This document shows positions 8,070-14,644 of a stretch of 24,775 nucleotides of DNA, in pieces. Both the position numbers and the translations under genes were made by a program. Numbering within the stretch: the first letter of the stretch is position 1; each line of letters opens with the position of its first letter. Source of the DNA: RGIG4079 sp045576735 (GTDB taxonomy: Bacteria > Bacteroidota > Bacteroidia > Bacteroidales > Muribaculaceae); assembly GCA_045576735.1 (NCBI GenBank), contig JAZNGZ010000013.1:1-24775 (forward strand), read 5' to 3'. The notes under the pieces were generated by a model. It was not told where the DNA came from and ran no database searches. It saw only the letters and a list, made by a program, of their open reading frames with translations.

Positions 8070-8246
8070 TATACCACAAAATAAACAACCATAACATTAC
8101 ACGCTAATTATTAACATATTACGCGCGAATAAACCTTTTTGGCACAAGATTTGTTTTATTTGGGAGTCGACGATGCTGCCCTCGTGACGGCATCACAACA
8201 CAAAACAAGAAATTAATAACAAAAACAATAAAAAACTCAGAAAACT

Positions 8247-10172
8247 ATGGGAAAAATTATCGGTATTGACTTAGGTACTACCAACTCATGTGTAGCAGTT
8301 CTCGAAGGTAACGACCCTGTTGTTATCCCTAACAGCGAAGGTCGCAACACTACCCCTTCGGTAGTAGCATTTGTTGACGGTGGCGAACGCAAAGTAGGCG
8401 ACCCTGCTAAACGTCAAGCTATCACAAACCCAAAACGCACTATCTACTCTATCAAGCGTTTCATGGGCGAATCTTACGACAACGTAGCAAAAGAAATCGA
8501 CCGCATTCCTTATAAAGTGGCGCGTGGCGACAACAATACTCCTCGCGTCGACATCGACGGTCGCGAATACACTCCACAAGAAATCTCGGCTATGATTCTT
8601 CAAAAAATGAAGAAAACTGCCGAAGACTACCTCGGTCAATCAGTAACTGAAGCGGTTATCACCGTTCCTGCTTACTTCAACGACTCTCAACGTCAAGCAA
8701 CTAAAGAAGCCGGCGAAATCGCAGGCCTCACAGTGAAACGTATCGTAAACGAACCCACTGCAGCAGCTCTCGCTTATGGTCTTGACAAAATCGACAAAGA
8801 CCAAAAAATCGCAGTATTCGACCTTGGTGGTGGTACATTCGATATCTCTATCCTCGAACTCGGCGACGGCGTATTTGAAGTGAAATCTACCAATGGTGAC
8901 ACTCACCTCGGTGGTGACGACTTCGACCACGTGATTATCGACTGGTTGGCTCAAGAATTCCTTAACGAAGAAGGTGTTGACCTCCGTCAAGATCCTATGG
9001 CTCTTCAACGCCTCAAAGAAGCTGCCGAAAAAGCTAAAATCGAGCTTTCAAGCACTACTTCTACCGAGATCAACCTCCCTTACATCATGCCTGTTAACGG
9101 CATACCCAAACACTTGGTAAAAACTCTCTCTCGTGCTAAATTCGAACAACTCGCCGACAGCCTCATTCAAGCAACTATCAAGCCTTGTGAACAAGCACTA
9201 CGCGATGCAGGTCTTAGCGCAAGCGACATCGATGAAGTGATCCTTGTGGGTGGTTCTACTCGTATCCCTGCAATCCAACAAATCGTTGAACGTTTCTTCG
9301 GCAAAGCTCCTTCTAAAGGTGTTAACCCCGACGAAGTGGTAGCCGTGGGTGCTGCAATCCAAGGCGGTGTGCTTTCAGGCGAAGTGAAAGACGTGCTTCT
9401 TCTCGACGTTGTCCCCTTGTCAGTAGGTATCGAAACTCTCGGTGGCGTGATGACTAAGCTCATCGAAGCCAACACCACAATCCCTACTCGTAAGAGCGAA
9501 ACATTCTCTACTGCTGCCGACAACCAACCTTCAGTAGAAATCCACGTGCTTCAAGGCGAACGCCCAATGGCGAAAGACGACAAAACTCTCGGTCGCTTCC
9601 ACCTCGACGGCATCGCTCCTGCTCCTCGTGGTATTCCTCAAATCGAAGTTACTTTCGAAATCGACGCCAACGGTATCCTCAACGTTTCGGCCAAAGATAA
9701 AGCTACAGGCAAACAACAAAGCATTCGCATCGAAGCTTCAAGCGGCTTGAGCGACGAAGAAATCAAACGCATGAAAGAAGAAGCTGAAGCCAACGCTGCT
9801 GCCGACGCTAAAGAAAAAGAACGCATCGACAAACTCAACCAAGCCGACGCTATCATTTTCCAAACCGAAAAGCAACTCAGCGAACTCGGCGACAAGATTC
9901 CTGCCGACAAGAAAGCTCCTATCGAAGCTGCCGTAGCTAAACTTAAAGACGCTCACAAAGCACAAGATATTCCTGCTATCGACGCAGCGATTAAAGAAAT
10001 TGAAACAGTGTTTGGTCAAATCCAACAAGACATCATCAATGCTCAACAACAAGCAGGTGGTCAACCCGGCGCAGGCGCTAACCCATTCGCTGGTGGTCAA
10101 CCCGGTGGCAACCCCAATGCAGGCGGCAACGATGACACTGTTACCGACGTTGACTTCGAAGAAGTTAAATAA
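8247..10172 (+). CDS. dnaK: Molecular chaperone DnaK (Hsp70)
   Basis: A 641-residue full-length Hsp70. The ATPase domain starts KIIGIDLGTTNSCVAVLEG, with the phosphate loop FDLGGGTFDISILE near residue 195, the adenosine motif LVGGSTRIPAIQ near 340 and the interdomain linker DVLLLDVVPLSVGIETLGG near 390. These are followed by the beta-sandwich substrate domain, the helical lid and a Gly/Gln/Asn-rich tail ending TDVDFEEVK, the conserved co-chaperone-contacting end. It binds exposed hydrophobic peptides with DnaJ and GrpE; neither gene is adjacent here. It is monocistronic and closed by a strong terminator at 10210-10239. Codon use is strongly biased (many AAC, GAC, CTC), as expected for an abundant protein. 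Confidence 0.99.
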   Translation: MGKIIGIDLGTTNSCVAVLEGNDPVVIPNSEGRNTTPSVVAFVDGGERKVGDPAKRQAITNPKRTIYSIKRFMGESYDNVAKEIDRIPYKVARGDNNTPRVDIDGREYTPQEISAMILQKMKKTAEDYLGQSVTEAVITVPAYFNDSQRQATKEAGEIAGLTVKRIVNEPTAAALAYGLDKIDKDQKIAVFDLGGGTFDISILELGDGVFEVKSTNGDTHLGGDDFDHVIIDWLAQEFLNEEGVDLRQDPMALQRLKEAAEKAKIELSSTTSTEINLPYIMPVNGIPKHLVKTLSRAKFEQLADSLIQATIKPCEQALRDAGLSASDIDEVILVGGSTRIPAIQQIVERFFGKAPSKGVNPDEVVAVGAAIQGGVLSGEVKDVLLLDVVPLSVGIETLGGVMTKLIEANTTIPTRKSETFSTAADNQPSVEIHVLQGERPMAKDDKTLGRFHLDGIAPAPRGIPQIEVTFEIDANGILNVSAKDKATGKQQSIRIEASSGLSDEEIKRMKEEAEANAAADAKEKERIDKLNQADAIIFQTEKQLSELGDKIPADKKAPIEAAVAKLKDAHKAQDIPAIDAAIKEIETVFGQIQQDIINAQQQAGGQPGAGANPFAGGQPGGNPNAGGNDDTVTDVDFEEVK

Positions 10173-10209
10173 GTCTCTCTTGAAATAATAATCTATAAAA
10201 ACATGCACC

Positions 10210-10245
10210 AAGAGCGTTCCCTCACCCGGGAACGCTCTTATTTTT
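10210..10245 (+). terminator. Intrinsic terminator of dnaK
   Basis: A perfect 12-bp stem (AAGAGCGTTCCC at 10210-10221 with its complement at 10228-10239), a 6-base loop, then ATTTTTC. It lies 37 bp after the dnaK stop codon. Confidence 0.93.
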
Positions 10246-10340
10246 CTCACGCCCATTTTTCTCACGCCCCATAAAATCCCACCTTCCCACACTCGTCTTT
10301 TGTGTCCTTAAAGGGCTATGTAGCAAAAAGGTGTGGGAAT

Positions 10341-10406
10341 CCGTGCGAAGCACGGGAAAGCGTAGCGACTATAATTACCGAGGGTAGAGCGAAGCGATAC
10401 CCCCGG
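10341..10406 (+). repeat. REP-like structured repeat, copy 1
   Basis: A 66-bp unit with two hairpins. The first, CCGTGCGAAGCACGG, has a 6-bp stem closed by a GAA triloop. The second spans the last 29 bases: CCG/CGG, then GGGTA/TACCC, a symmetric GA/GA internal loop, and GC-GAA-GC at the tip. Both tips contain GCGAAGC, a heptamer known to form an unusually stable DNA mini-hairpin. Copy 2 differs at only two positions. Confidence 0.88.
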
Positions 10407-10442
10407 GTCAGAGGAGTACGGCAAAGCCGGGAGGTGGTTAGC

Positions 10443-10508
10443 CCGTGCGAAGCACGGGAAAGCATAGCGACTATAATAACCGAGGGTAGAGCGAAGCGAT
10501 ACCCCCGG
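10443..10508 (+). repeat. REP-like structured repeat, copy 2
   Basis: A second 66-bp unit, starting 102 bases after copy 1 in the same orientation, with the same two hairpins. Only two substitutions (GCGTAGC to GCATAGC, and ATTAC to ATAAC) lie in the linker between the hairpins, so both hairpins are exactly conserved. The words GGTTAGC lie next to both this copy and the inverted fragment. Confidence 0.88.
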
Positions 10509-10740
10509 TTAGCAAACTACCTCCTCCATGCGTCTGAAAAGACGCGAAAAATTAGCACATAATCATTACTTTTTCTCTCATATTCATTATATGTGCATCA
10601 TAAAACATGGCTTAATGGTCAATATAGTTGGTAAAATCACTATAAATCGCTGACAATGATTAACTTTGAGCTTTTGAAAATTTATGAATAAAAAATCTGC
10701 TTTTTATAGCTCAAAAACCATAATAAAATTTCCCGGTTAG

Positions 10741-10781
10741 CCGGGGGTACATATCGCTGCGCTTTCCCGTGCTTCGCACGG
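10741..10781 (-). repeat. REP-like repeat, inverted and internally deleted copy
   Basis: On the minus strand this reads CCGTGCGAAGCACGGGAAAG, then a shortened middle, then GTACCCCCGG. The first hairpin and the distal CCCCCGG end are kept, while about 25 bases of the interior are lost. Its opposite orientation to copies 1 and 2 recalls paired REP arrangements in other bacteria. Confidence 0.8.
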
Positions 10782-10878
10782 TTCCCCTCGTTTTTTTTGC
10801 CAATGAACCTTTTATGCTTGCCCACACTAAAAAGATAGTGAGCCCCTTAAAGTCCTTAGAGCCACTAAAGCCTCAAAA

Positions 10879-10914
10879 AAAATCCTGCAACACTCTGTGG
10901 CGTTGCAGGATTTT
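10879..10914. terminator. Bidirectional terminator downstream of the pRiA4b-like gene
   Basis: A perfect 13-bp stem (AAAATCCTGCAAC at 10879-10891 with its complement at 10902-10914), a 10-base loop, a T-rich flank on the plus side and an A-run on the left that gives a T-run for minus-strand transcripts. It lies 23 bp past the stop of the gene at 10937. Confidence 0.88.
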
Positions 10915-10936
10915 ATTTTTTGTCTATAATCGTTTT

Positions 10937-11494
10937 TTAATATTTTTCGTCAAACGTCATTTCATCGAAGCCTTCGGCATCAAACTCATCCTCATTAAAC
11001 TCATCCGAACCATAGAACTCCTCATCAATATCATCAACAGTCGCTGCTGCCAACTTAGCATCAACCTTAGCCTCAAACTCATTGATGTCCATCAACTGAA
11101 CCGGAGCCTTCCCAAGCGACAACGTACACAACGGATCTTTCAATTTCTTATGAGGTATCATTTCCTTCATTTCTATAAAGAAAGAGCGCTCGGTCATATA
11201 GTCAAACATAAATATCAATCGTTGACCTTCATCCTCGATATAATCGCTCAATATTGTGTCCTCCATCAACCATACATCCTCGTCTGAGCTTGTGCCCATA
11301 TCCTCTAGTGTAATCTCTTTTTCCTTTTCCCAGCGATCATCGCACAAGAAAAACGAACACAATTGATTTTTGTCATATCCCACCGCATCACATATTGCAT
11401 TTTTCAAATCCAAAAATGTGTAATCGGCATCGATTTTTATCTCTCTTTTGAAGTTATCAACTTCATCTGAGACTAATCTAAAATTGAATATCAT
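10937..11494 (-). CDS. pRiA4b ORF-3-like family protein
   Basis: A 185-residue soluble protein. The pattern MIFNFRLVSDEVDNFKREIK, ATFLDL-type segment (TFLDLKNAICDAVGY), HxxFF-like position LCSFFLCDDRW, LIFMFDYMTERSFFIEM and PLCTLSLGKAP is the pRiA4b ORF-3-like fold, often seen near mobile elements. The last 40 residues are very acidic (DEEFYGSDEFNEDEFDAEGF). The molecular function of the family is not established. It is monocistronic, with a candidate promoter at 11573-11605 and a terminator at 10879-10914. No transposase is visible beside it. Confidence 0.78.
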   Translation of the reverse strand: MIFNFRLVSDEVDNFKREIKIDADYTFLDLKNAICDAVGYDKNQLCSFFLCDDRWEKEKEITLEDMGTSSDEDVWLMEDTILSDYIEDEGQRLIFMFDYMTERSFFIEMKEMIPHKKLKDPLCTLSLGKAPVQLMDINEFEAKVDAKLAAATVDDIDEEFYGSDEFNEDEFDAEGFDEMTFDEKY

Positions 11495-11572
11495 ATACTT
11501 AACTATTCTTTTATATTCGTTATTACTATCTTTAAAATCACCTAGCGACTTGTTTATTTCAAATCACACTGC

Positions 11573-11605
11573 GAATATAGAAAACTTTCCTCATATAACA
11601 CAAAT
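11573..11605 (-). promoter_or_regulatory. Candidate promoter of the pRiA4b-like gene
   Basis: On the minus strand TATATTCG (11580-11573) differs from TAnnTTTG at one position, with TTTG (11605-11602) 21 bases upstream. The leader to the start codon at 11494 would be about 70 bases. Confidence 0.4.
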
Positions 11606-11681
11606 ATTTTCTCATCATTTTCAAAAAAATTTTCAACACTCTTTCCTCCCCTTATTCTTAAGGACAGTTCGATAAATAGCC

Positions 11682-11747
11682 TTATGATGATTTATGAATT
11701 TTATTTGAGCCGAAAATAAAATTCAGCAAAGATGTTTCTCATCATAA
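11682..11747. repeat. Nested inverted repeat, MITE-like
   Basis: Inner arms TGAATTTTATTT (11695-11706) and AAATAAAATTCA (11714-11725) are a perfect 12-bp match around a 7-base loop. Outer arms TTATGATGA (11682-11690) and TCATCATAA (11739-11747) are a perfect 9-bp match. The unpaired segment is longer on the right than on the left. It may be a small mobile-element remnant, or a terminator for the membrane-protein gene that ends at 11863. Confidence 0.55.
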
Positions 11748-11862
11748 AACCCCATAATAAGGTAAAAACATTTGTAGAGAAAGCAAAAGAACGTTCCCCA
11801 TAACTACTATTTAACCAATTAGTGGAATTGATAGAAATTCCATTGATTTGGTATCCTATATG

Positions 11863-12813
11863 TCACCGTATCTCACTAACCTCTTGCCTTATCCACTCTT
11901 GCCGTTGTTTTTCATTTTTACCTCTTATTGTCTTTATTTCCTTTGGGCTACATATAAGCAACGATTGCAACAACCCCATTTCATAATGCGACAAAATTGA
12001 GGTTCTACTTCCACAACTCTTTACAACTATTTTAATCCTTATTATATACACTATCTTAAGCAATGCTTCAATAACACAAAACGCGAGTATCAAACCACAA
12101 CTCACATCAAACAAATAAGGCAAATAACATATCACCTCGGCCCTATAATAAAACACAAAAAAGATAAAAAACACAAAAATACCCACCGCTTCCCAATATG
12201 CATATTCTAGCAATTTATTAAACGACAATCCTTTATTACATATCTCATTCAATTCATTAAATTCCGACGACTTCAAATCCTTATAACTCGACAATAACAT
12301 GCTCTTCAGAAAAGGCATTACAAGCGAATTGTAAACAATCAAATAAGTTCCTGCTATTAATCCTGGAATGTAAGCAAAAAAACCGGCTACTACACACGGA
12401 CCAACCAAATAGTAATTAAGCTCTCCATAAAACCTACTTTCAGCATCTTCATAATCCAATTCTACATACTCTCCCAACGCACTTTCACCCCAAAAAAAGA
12501 ATGCTACAAAAGCAAACCCACTAAGAGATAAAAAATTCATAATTCTCGACGTTGACACATTATCTTCTCCTCCTCGTATTAGATATGCGCACACAATTTG
12601 AATTACGTGACAATACATCAACACACAATACGACAAAGCGATGGTCTTATTACGAACCAAAGTAAATATTGTCCATGAGGCCAACACCACCAACCCAACA
12701 ATCAATGCAACTACAATACTCTTACCTATAATGCCGGTAATTCTCGCTCCAACATCGGGGCGTAACATCTCCTCCAATTCCGCTTCGGTATAACCCTTAT
12801 CTTCTTGATCCAT
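11863..12813 (-). CDS. Multi-pass membrane protein of unknown family (paralogue A)
   Basis: A 316-residue protein with an acidic cytoplasmic-type N-terminus (MDQEDKGYTEAELEEMLRPD), two helices at about 25-85, a helix ending in FFFWGESALGEYVELDYEDAE, a helix pair at about 130-165, a soluble loop and two more helices containing FYYRAEVICYLP and DVSCGLILAFCVIEAL. It closes with a basic tail containing YEMGLLQSLLICSPKEIKTIR. The protein encoded at 15971-16951 keeps the same layout and motifs, so the two are clear paralogues. I do not recognise the family. The next minus-strand gene upstream is tRNA-Pro, separated by a terminator. Confidence 0.8.
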   Translation of the reverse strand: MDQEDKGYTEAELEEMLRPDVGARITGIIGKSIVVALIVGLVVLASWTIFTLVRNKTIALSYCVLMYCHVIQIVCAYLIRGGEDNVSTSRIMNFLSLSGFAFVAFFFWGESALGEYVELDYEDAESRFYGELNYYLVGPCVVAGFFAYIPGLIAGTYLIVYNSLVMPFLKSMLLSSYKDLKSSEFNELNEICNKGLSFNKLLEYAYWEAVGIFVFFIFFVFYYRAEVICYLPYLFDVSCGLILAFCVIEALLKIVYIIRIKIVVKSCGSRTSILSHYEMGLLQSLLICSPKEIKTIRGKNEKQRQEWIRQEVSEIR

Positions 12814-12883
12814 TTCTCGAAAATTATATCAACCTATAAAGTAATACTAACATAATGATTTTATAGAAATTTTCATTCAATAA

Positions 12884-12917
12884 AAAAAAGAGAACCACGT
12901 TTGCGATTCTCTTTTTT
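12884..12917 (-). terminator. Terminator of tRNA-Pro
   Basis: An 11-bp stem: AAAAAAGAGAA at 12884-12894 pairs with 12907-12917 around a 12-base loop. On the minus strand it begins one base after the tRNA 3' end and finishes in a T-run. Confidence 0.8.
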
Positions 12918-12918
12918 G

Positions 12919-12993
12919 TCGGGGTACCAGGATTCGAACCTGGGACCCCCTGCTCCCAAAGCAGGTGCGCTAACCGGACTGCGCTACACCCCG
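12919..12993 (-). tRNA. tRNA-Pro (anticodon TGG)
   Basis: A 75-base cloverleaf on the minus strand. The acceptor stem CGGGGTG/TACCCCG has one G-T pair, and A is the discriminator. The D arm is GCGCAGTCCGGTTAGCGC, the anticodon stem CCTGC/GCAGG encloses the loop TTTGGGA (anticodon TGG), and the T arm carries GGTTCGAATCC. CCA is not encoded. TGG reads CCA and, with modification, other proline codons. Confidence 0.96.
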
Positions 12994-13242
12994 AGTACTA
13001 GCCTCATTGGCTTTTGCGAGTGCAAAGTTAGCAACAAAATTCCATTCTCACAAATTTTTCTCAAAAAAAATTACCATACCCACTAAAAAAGTCAAAAAAA
13101 CAACGTTTCTCTCACATCAATTTCTCCCTCTCTCATTTTCACCAATACCCTCATTGTTAATTTCCGTTAAACAAACTTCCTTTCATTTATAAAAAATGTA
13201 TATTTGTAAAAAGATATATGTAGAATTTAAATTTTTATCACG
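12994..13242. other. Spacer between tRNA-Pro and the small secreted genes
   Basis: A+T-rich, with no gene. The only recognisable signal is TATATTTG at 13199-13206, a -7 box (TAnnTTTG) about 37 bases ahead of the secreted-protein gene at 13243. No good -33 element accompanies it. Confidence 0.4.
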
Positions 13243-13707
13243 ATGAAACTAAAACAGTTATTTCAATTCACTCTTATCAGCCTATTCCTACTTATAGGAG
13301 CTTCAACAGCCTCGGCCAAAGATACTCCTGAAAATTCAGTGGTAAGCTACAATGACTTAGCTTATTCCTACTACTACCCCAACGGAACCTATAGTGGCTA
13401 TGGAACAATAAATGGTGCCGGTCAAGTTTATATGGTACTAACAATCCAAGGAGAATCAGTTTCTGGGAAATATTATTATGTCAAAACCAATAAAAACCGC
13501 AAAAATAAAGCATGGATATATCTATCAGGCTTTTATGCCGAAGCCGATGACCAATGCGTTGCTAAAGAGCTTGCTAATGGCCCTAAAAGTGGAGGTTTTT
13601 ATGGAGAGTTATTTTCCATAAACAATTCTAGCACCCGTTTTTGTTACGAAGGCAAATTCCACCGCAATGATGGTCGATCTTTCAATTTCAGAATTAACCT
13701 AAAATAA
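13243..13707 (+). CDS. Small secreted protein of unknown function, tandem copy 1
   Basis: A 154-residue protein with a typical signal peptide ending ASTASA-K. The mature part is about 128 residues and beta-rich. It contains GQVYMVLTIQGESVSGKYYY, a Lys/Asn turn, a WIYLSG strand and a C-terminal CYEGKFHRNDGRSFNFRINL. Two Cys (in DQCVA and RFCYE) might form a disulfide. The next gene, 22 bp downstream, is a paralogue with the same layout. No enzyme motif is seen, and the family is not recognised. Confidence 0.8.
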   Translation: MKLKQLFQFTLISLFLLIGASTASAKDTPENSVVSYNDLAYSYYYPNGTYSGYGTINGAGQVYMVLTIQGESVSGKYYYVKTNKNRKNKAWIYLSGFYAEADDQCVAKELANGPKSGGFYGELFSINNSSTRFCYEGKFHRNDGRSFNFRINLK

Positions 13708-13729
13708 CTTCAATTATTCATTAAGATTT

Positions 13730-14152
13730 ATGAAACTAAGACATTTATTTCAATTCACTCTTATCAGCCTATTTCTATTAGCCGGGGCTTCAACAGCCTC
13801 GGCCAAAGAATCGGCTGAAAGCACTCAATTTTATGACCTTGCACAAAGAGGTCAAACAATGAAAGGTCCCGGAGACATCGACGCTGCCGGCAGTATTTAC
13901 ATGACCCTATCGCTAAATAATGGTAGAGTTTCGGGAAAATACTATTATAACAAAACAAATAAAGGCAAATCAAAGAAACGGTGGATTTCGGTATCGGGCA
14001 CGGTGGACTGGAATGAGTTCACTATGCGACTAAGAGAACAAAATGGCACTTTTATAGGACAATTTGAACGAATACCATGTGGCTTTCTCTATTATGGCAC
14101 ATTCGTGAGAAACGATGGACGAAAATTTGATTTCAGCATCGAACTTTATTAA
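13730..14152 (+). CDS. Small secreted protein of unknown function, tandem copy 2
   Basis: A 140-residue paralogue of the preceding gene. The signal peptide is nearly identical, including at the DNA level, while the mature part has diverged and shortened. Shared features are SIYMTLSLNNGRVSGKYYYN, the Lys-rich turn, WISVSG and YYGTFVRNDGRKFDFSIEL. Only one Cys remains (IPCGF), so an intramolecular disulfide is lost. The 22-bp spacing suggests one transcript with copy 1. Confidence 0.8.
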   Translation: MKLRHLFQFTLISLFLLAGASTASAKESAESTQFYDLAQRGQTMKGPGDIDAAGSIYMTLSLNNGRVSGKYYYNKTNKGKSKKRWISVSGTVDWNEFTMRLREQNGTFIGQFERIPCGFLYYGTFVRNDGRKFDFSIELY

Positions 14153-14167
14153 TTCGCTCTTATTTCC

Positions 14168-14495
14168 TAGGGAATTAAAAAAAAGGTCATCTCCTTCAAG
14201 GCGGAAAGTATCGCATCATCGAGAAAATTGGTCAAGGAGGATTTGCCTTTACCTATAAAGCTAATTGGGCTACCGAATTATCGGTCCTATGGGTAATATC
14301 ACCACTGATGTCACGGTGGCGATAAAGGAATTCTTCTTTACCGACTATTGCACTCGCGATAACGACACATCACACATCTCAATTTCTTCACCCACAGGTG
14401 CACAAATCTTCGATAGGTTTAAAGCAAAGATGAAAAAGAAGCGGCAATCCTTTCGCGCCTTCGTCACTCTAATATAGTTTCGGTCTATGAGGCCT
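14168..14495 (+). pseudogene. Remnant of the N-lobe of a Ser/Thr protein kinase
   Basis: Three frames must be joined to read it. With one base removed from an A-run the start reads ELKKGHLLQGGKYRIIEKIG and continues QGGFAFTYKAN, the glycine-rich ATP loop. The next frame gives GPMGNITTDVTVAIKEFFF, carrying the VAIK lysine, and TDYCTRDNDTSHISI. After another shift it ends EAAILSRLRHSNIVSVYEA and stops, where helix C and the following strand should be. The start codon and the whole catalytic C-lobe are missing. This layout matches Bacteroidales Hanks-type kinases beginning with LLQGGKYRI. It is a dead fragment, possibly of a gene that once belonged with the neighbours. Confidence 0.85.
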
Positions 14496-14584
14496 AATGG
14501 TCAAATTCTCTTAACAATTGTTCTTGTTTATTGGCTTTTGACTTCATAACTCCTTTGAATGTGATTTGTATGTTATCATCATAA

Positions 14585-14625
14585 AACACCCTAAAAGTTT
14601 TAATCAACTTTTAGGGTGTTGTTTT
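14585..14625. terminator. Bidirectional intrinsic terminator
   Basis: A perfect 15-bp stem (AACACCCTAAAAGTT at 14585-14599, complement at 14606-14620), a 6-base loop and a following GTTTTT. It separates the plus-strand remnant from the convergent M64 peptidase gene, whose stop codon is 25 bp further on. The arm core CCCTAAAAGTT also occurs in the inverted repeat at 1313-1359. Confidence 0.88.
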
Positions 14626-14644
14626 TAATGTTATCTTATTTCTT

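Larger units (their letters stand above)
7879..8246. other. Divergent intergenic region between the MBOAT gene and dnaK
   Basis: This 368-bp spacer holds the MBOAT promoter, a purine-rich run (about 7937-7960), a low-complexity AT stretch with the doubled word ATTCCGC (about 7961-8000) and four copies of TGTCA at 8033, 8041, 8053 and 8065. No convincing TTTG/TAnnTTTG pair and no CIRCE-type heat-shock operator was found ahead of dnaK. Confidence 0.6.
10173..10936. other. Gene-free stretch with a terminator at each end and REP-like repeats
   Basis: No convincing gene lies in these 764 bases. They hold the dnaK terminator, a short direct duplication of CTCACGCCC (10247 and 10261), two direct 66-bp structured repeats, an A+T-rich part (about 10560-10735) with nothing recognisable, an inverted fragment of the same repeat, and the terminator serving the next minus-strand gene. 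An open frame across 10302-10562 exists only because the repeat unit happens to lack stops, and it reads as duplicated low-complexity peptide. Confidence 0.75.
11495..11862. other. Intergenic region with a nested inverted repeat
   Basis: These 368 bases hold no gene. The left part carries the promoter of the pRiA4b-like gene. The centre carries the nested inverted repeat at 11682-11747. The remaining right part, up to the end of the membrane-protein gene at 11863, is A+T-rich and shows nothing recognisable. Confidence 0.6.
14153..14644. other. Region without an intact gene: kinase remnant and terminator
   Basis: This 492-bp interval contains the decayed kinase start (14168-14495) and the bidirectional terminator (14585-14620). 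An open frame at 14265-14477 is one surviving segment of the remnant and not a gene. Confidence 0.75.

Noticed and set aside
9738..10292. A long minus-strand frame opposite dnaK
   Set aside because: It mirrors the strong codon bias of dnaK; several such minus-strand frames occur along the same gene.
10302..10562. An 86-codon plus-strand frame with a duplicated peptide, apparently a small repeat protein
   Set aside because: The duplication is exactly the two 66-bp structured DNA repeats, conserved as hairpins rather than as codons. There is no start context or homology.
10769..11287. A 172-codon plus-strand frame
   Set aside because: It is antisense to the pRiA4b ORF-3-like gene, begins inside the inverted repeat fragment and crosses a terminator.
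14265..14477. A 70-codon plus-strand frame as a small gene
   Set aside because: It starts at a TTG in the middle of a kinase domain, and flanking frames continue the same domain on both sides, so it is a segment of a pseudogene.
10597..14588. Recurring word CATCATAAAAC at 10597, 11740 and 14577 as a dispersed regulatory motif
   Set aside because: The word also occurs inside a coding region near 5629 and is expected by chance in A+T-rich DNA. Spacing and orientation to genes are inconsistent.
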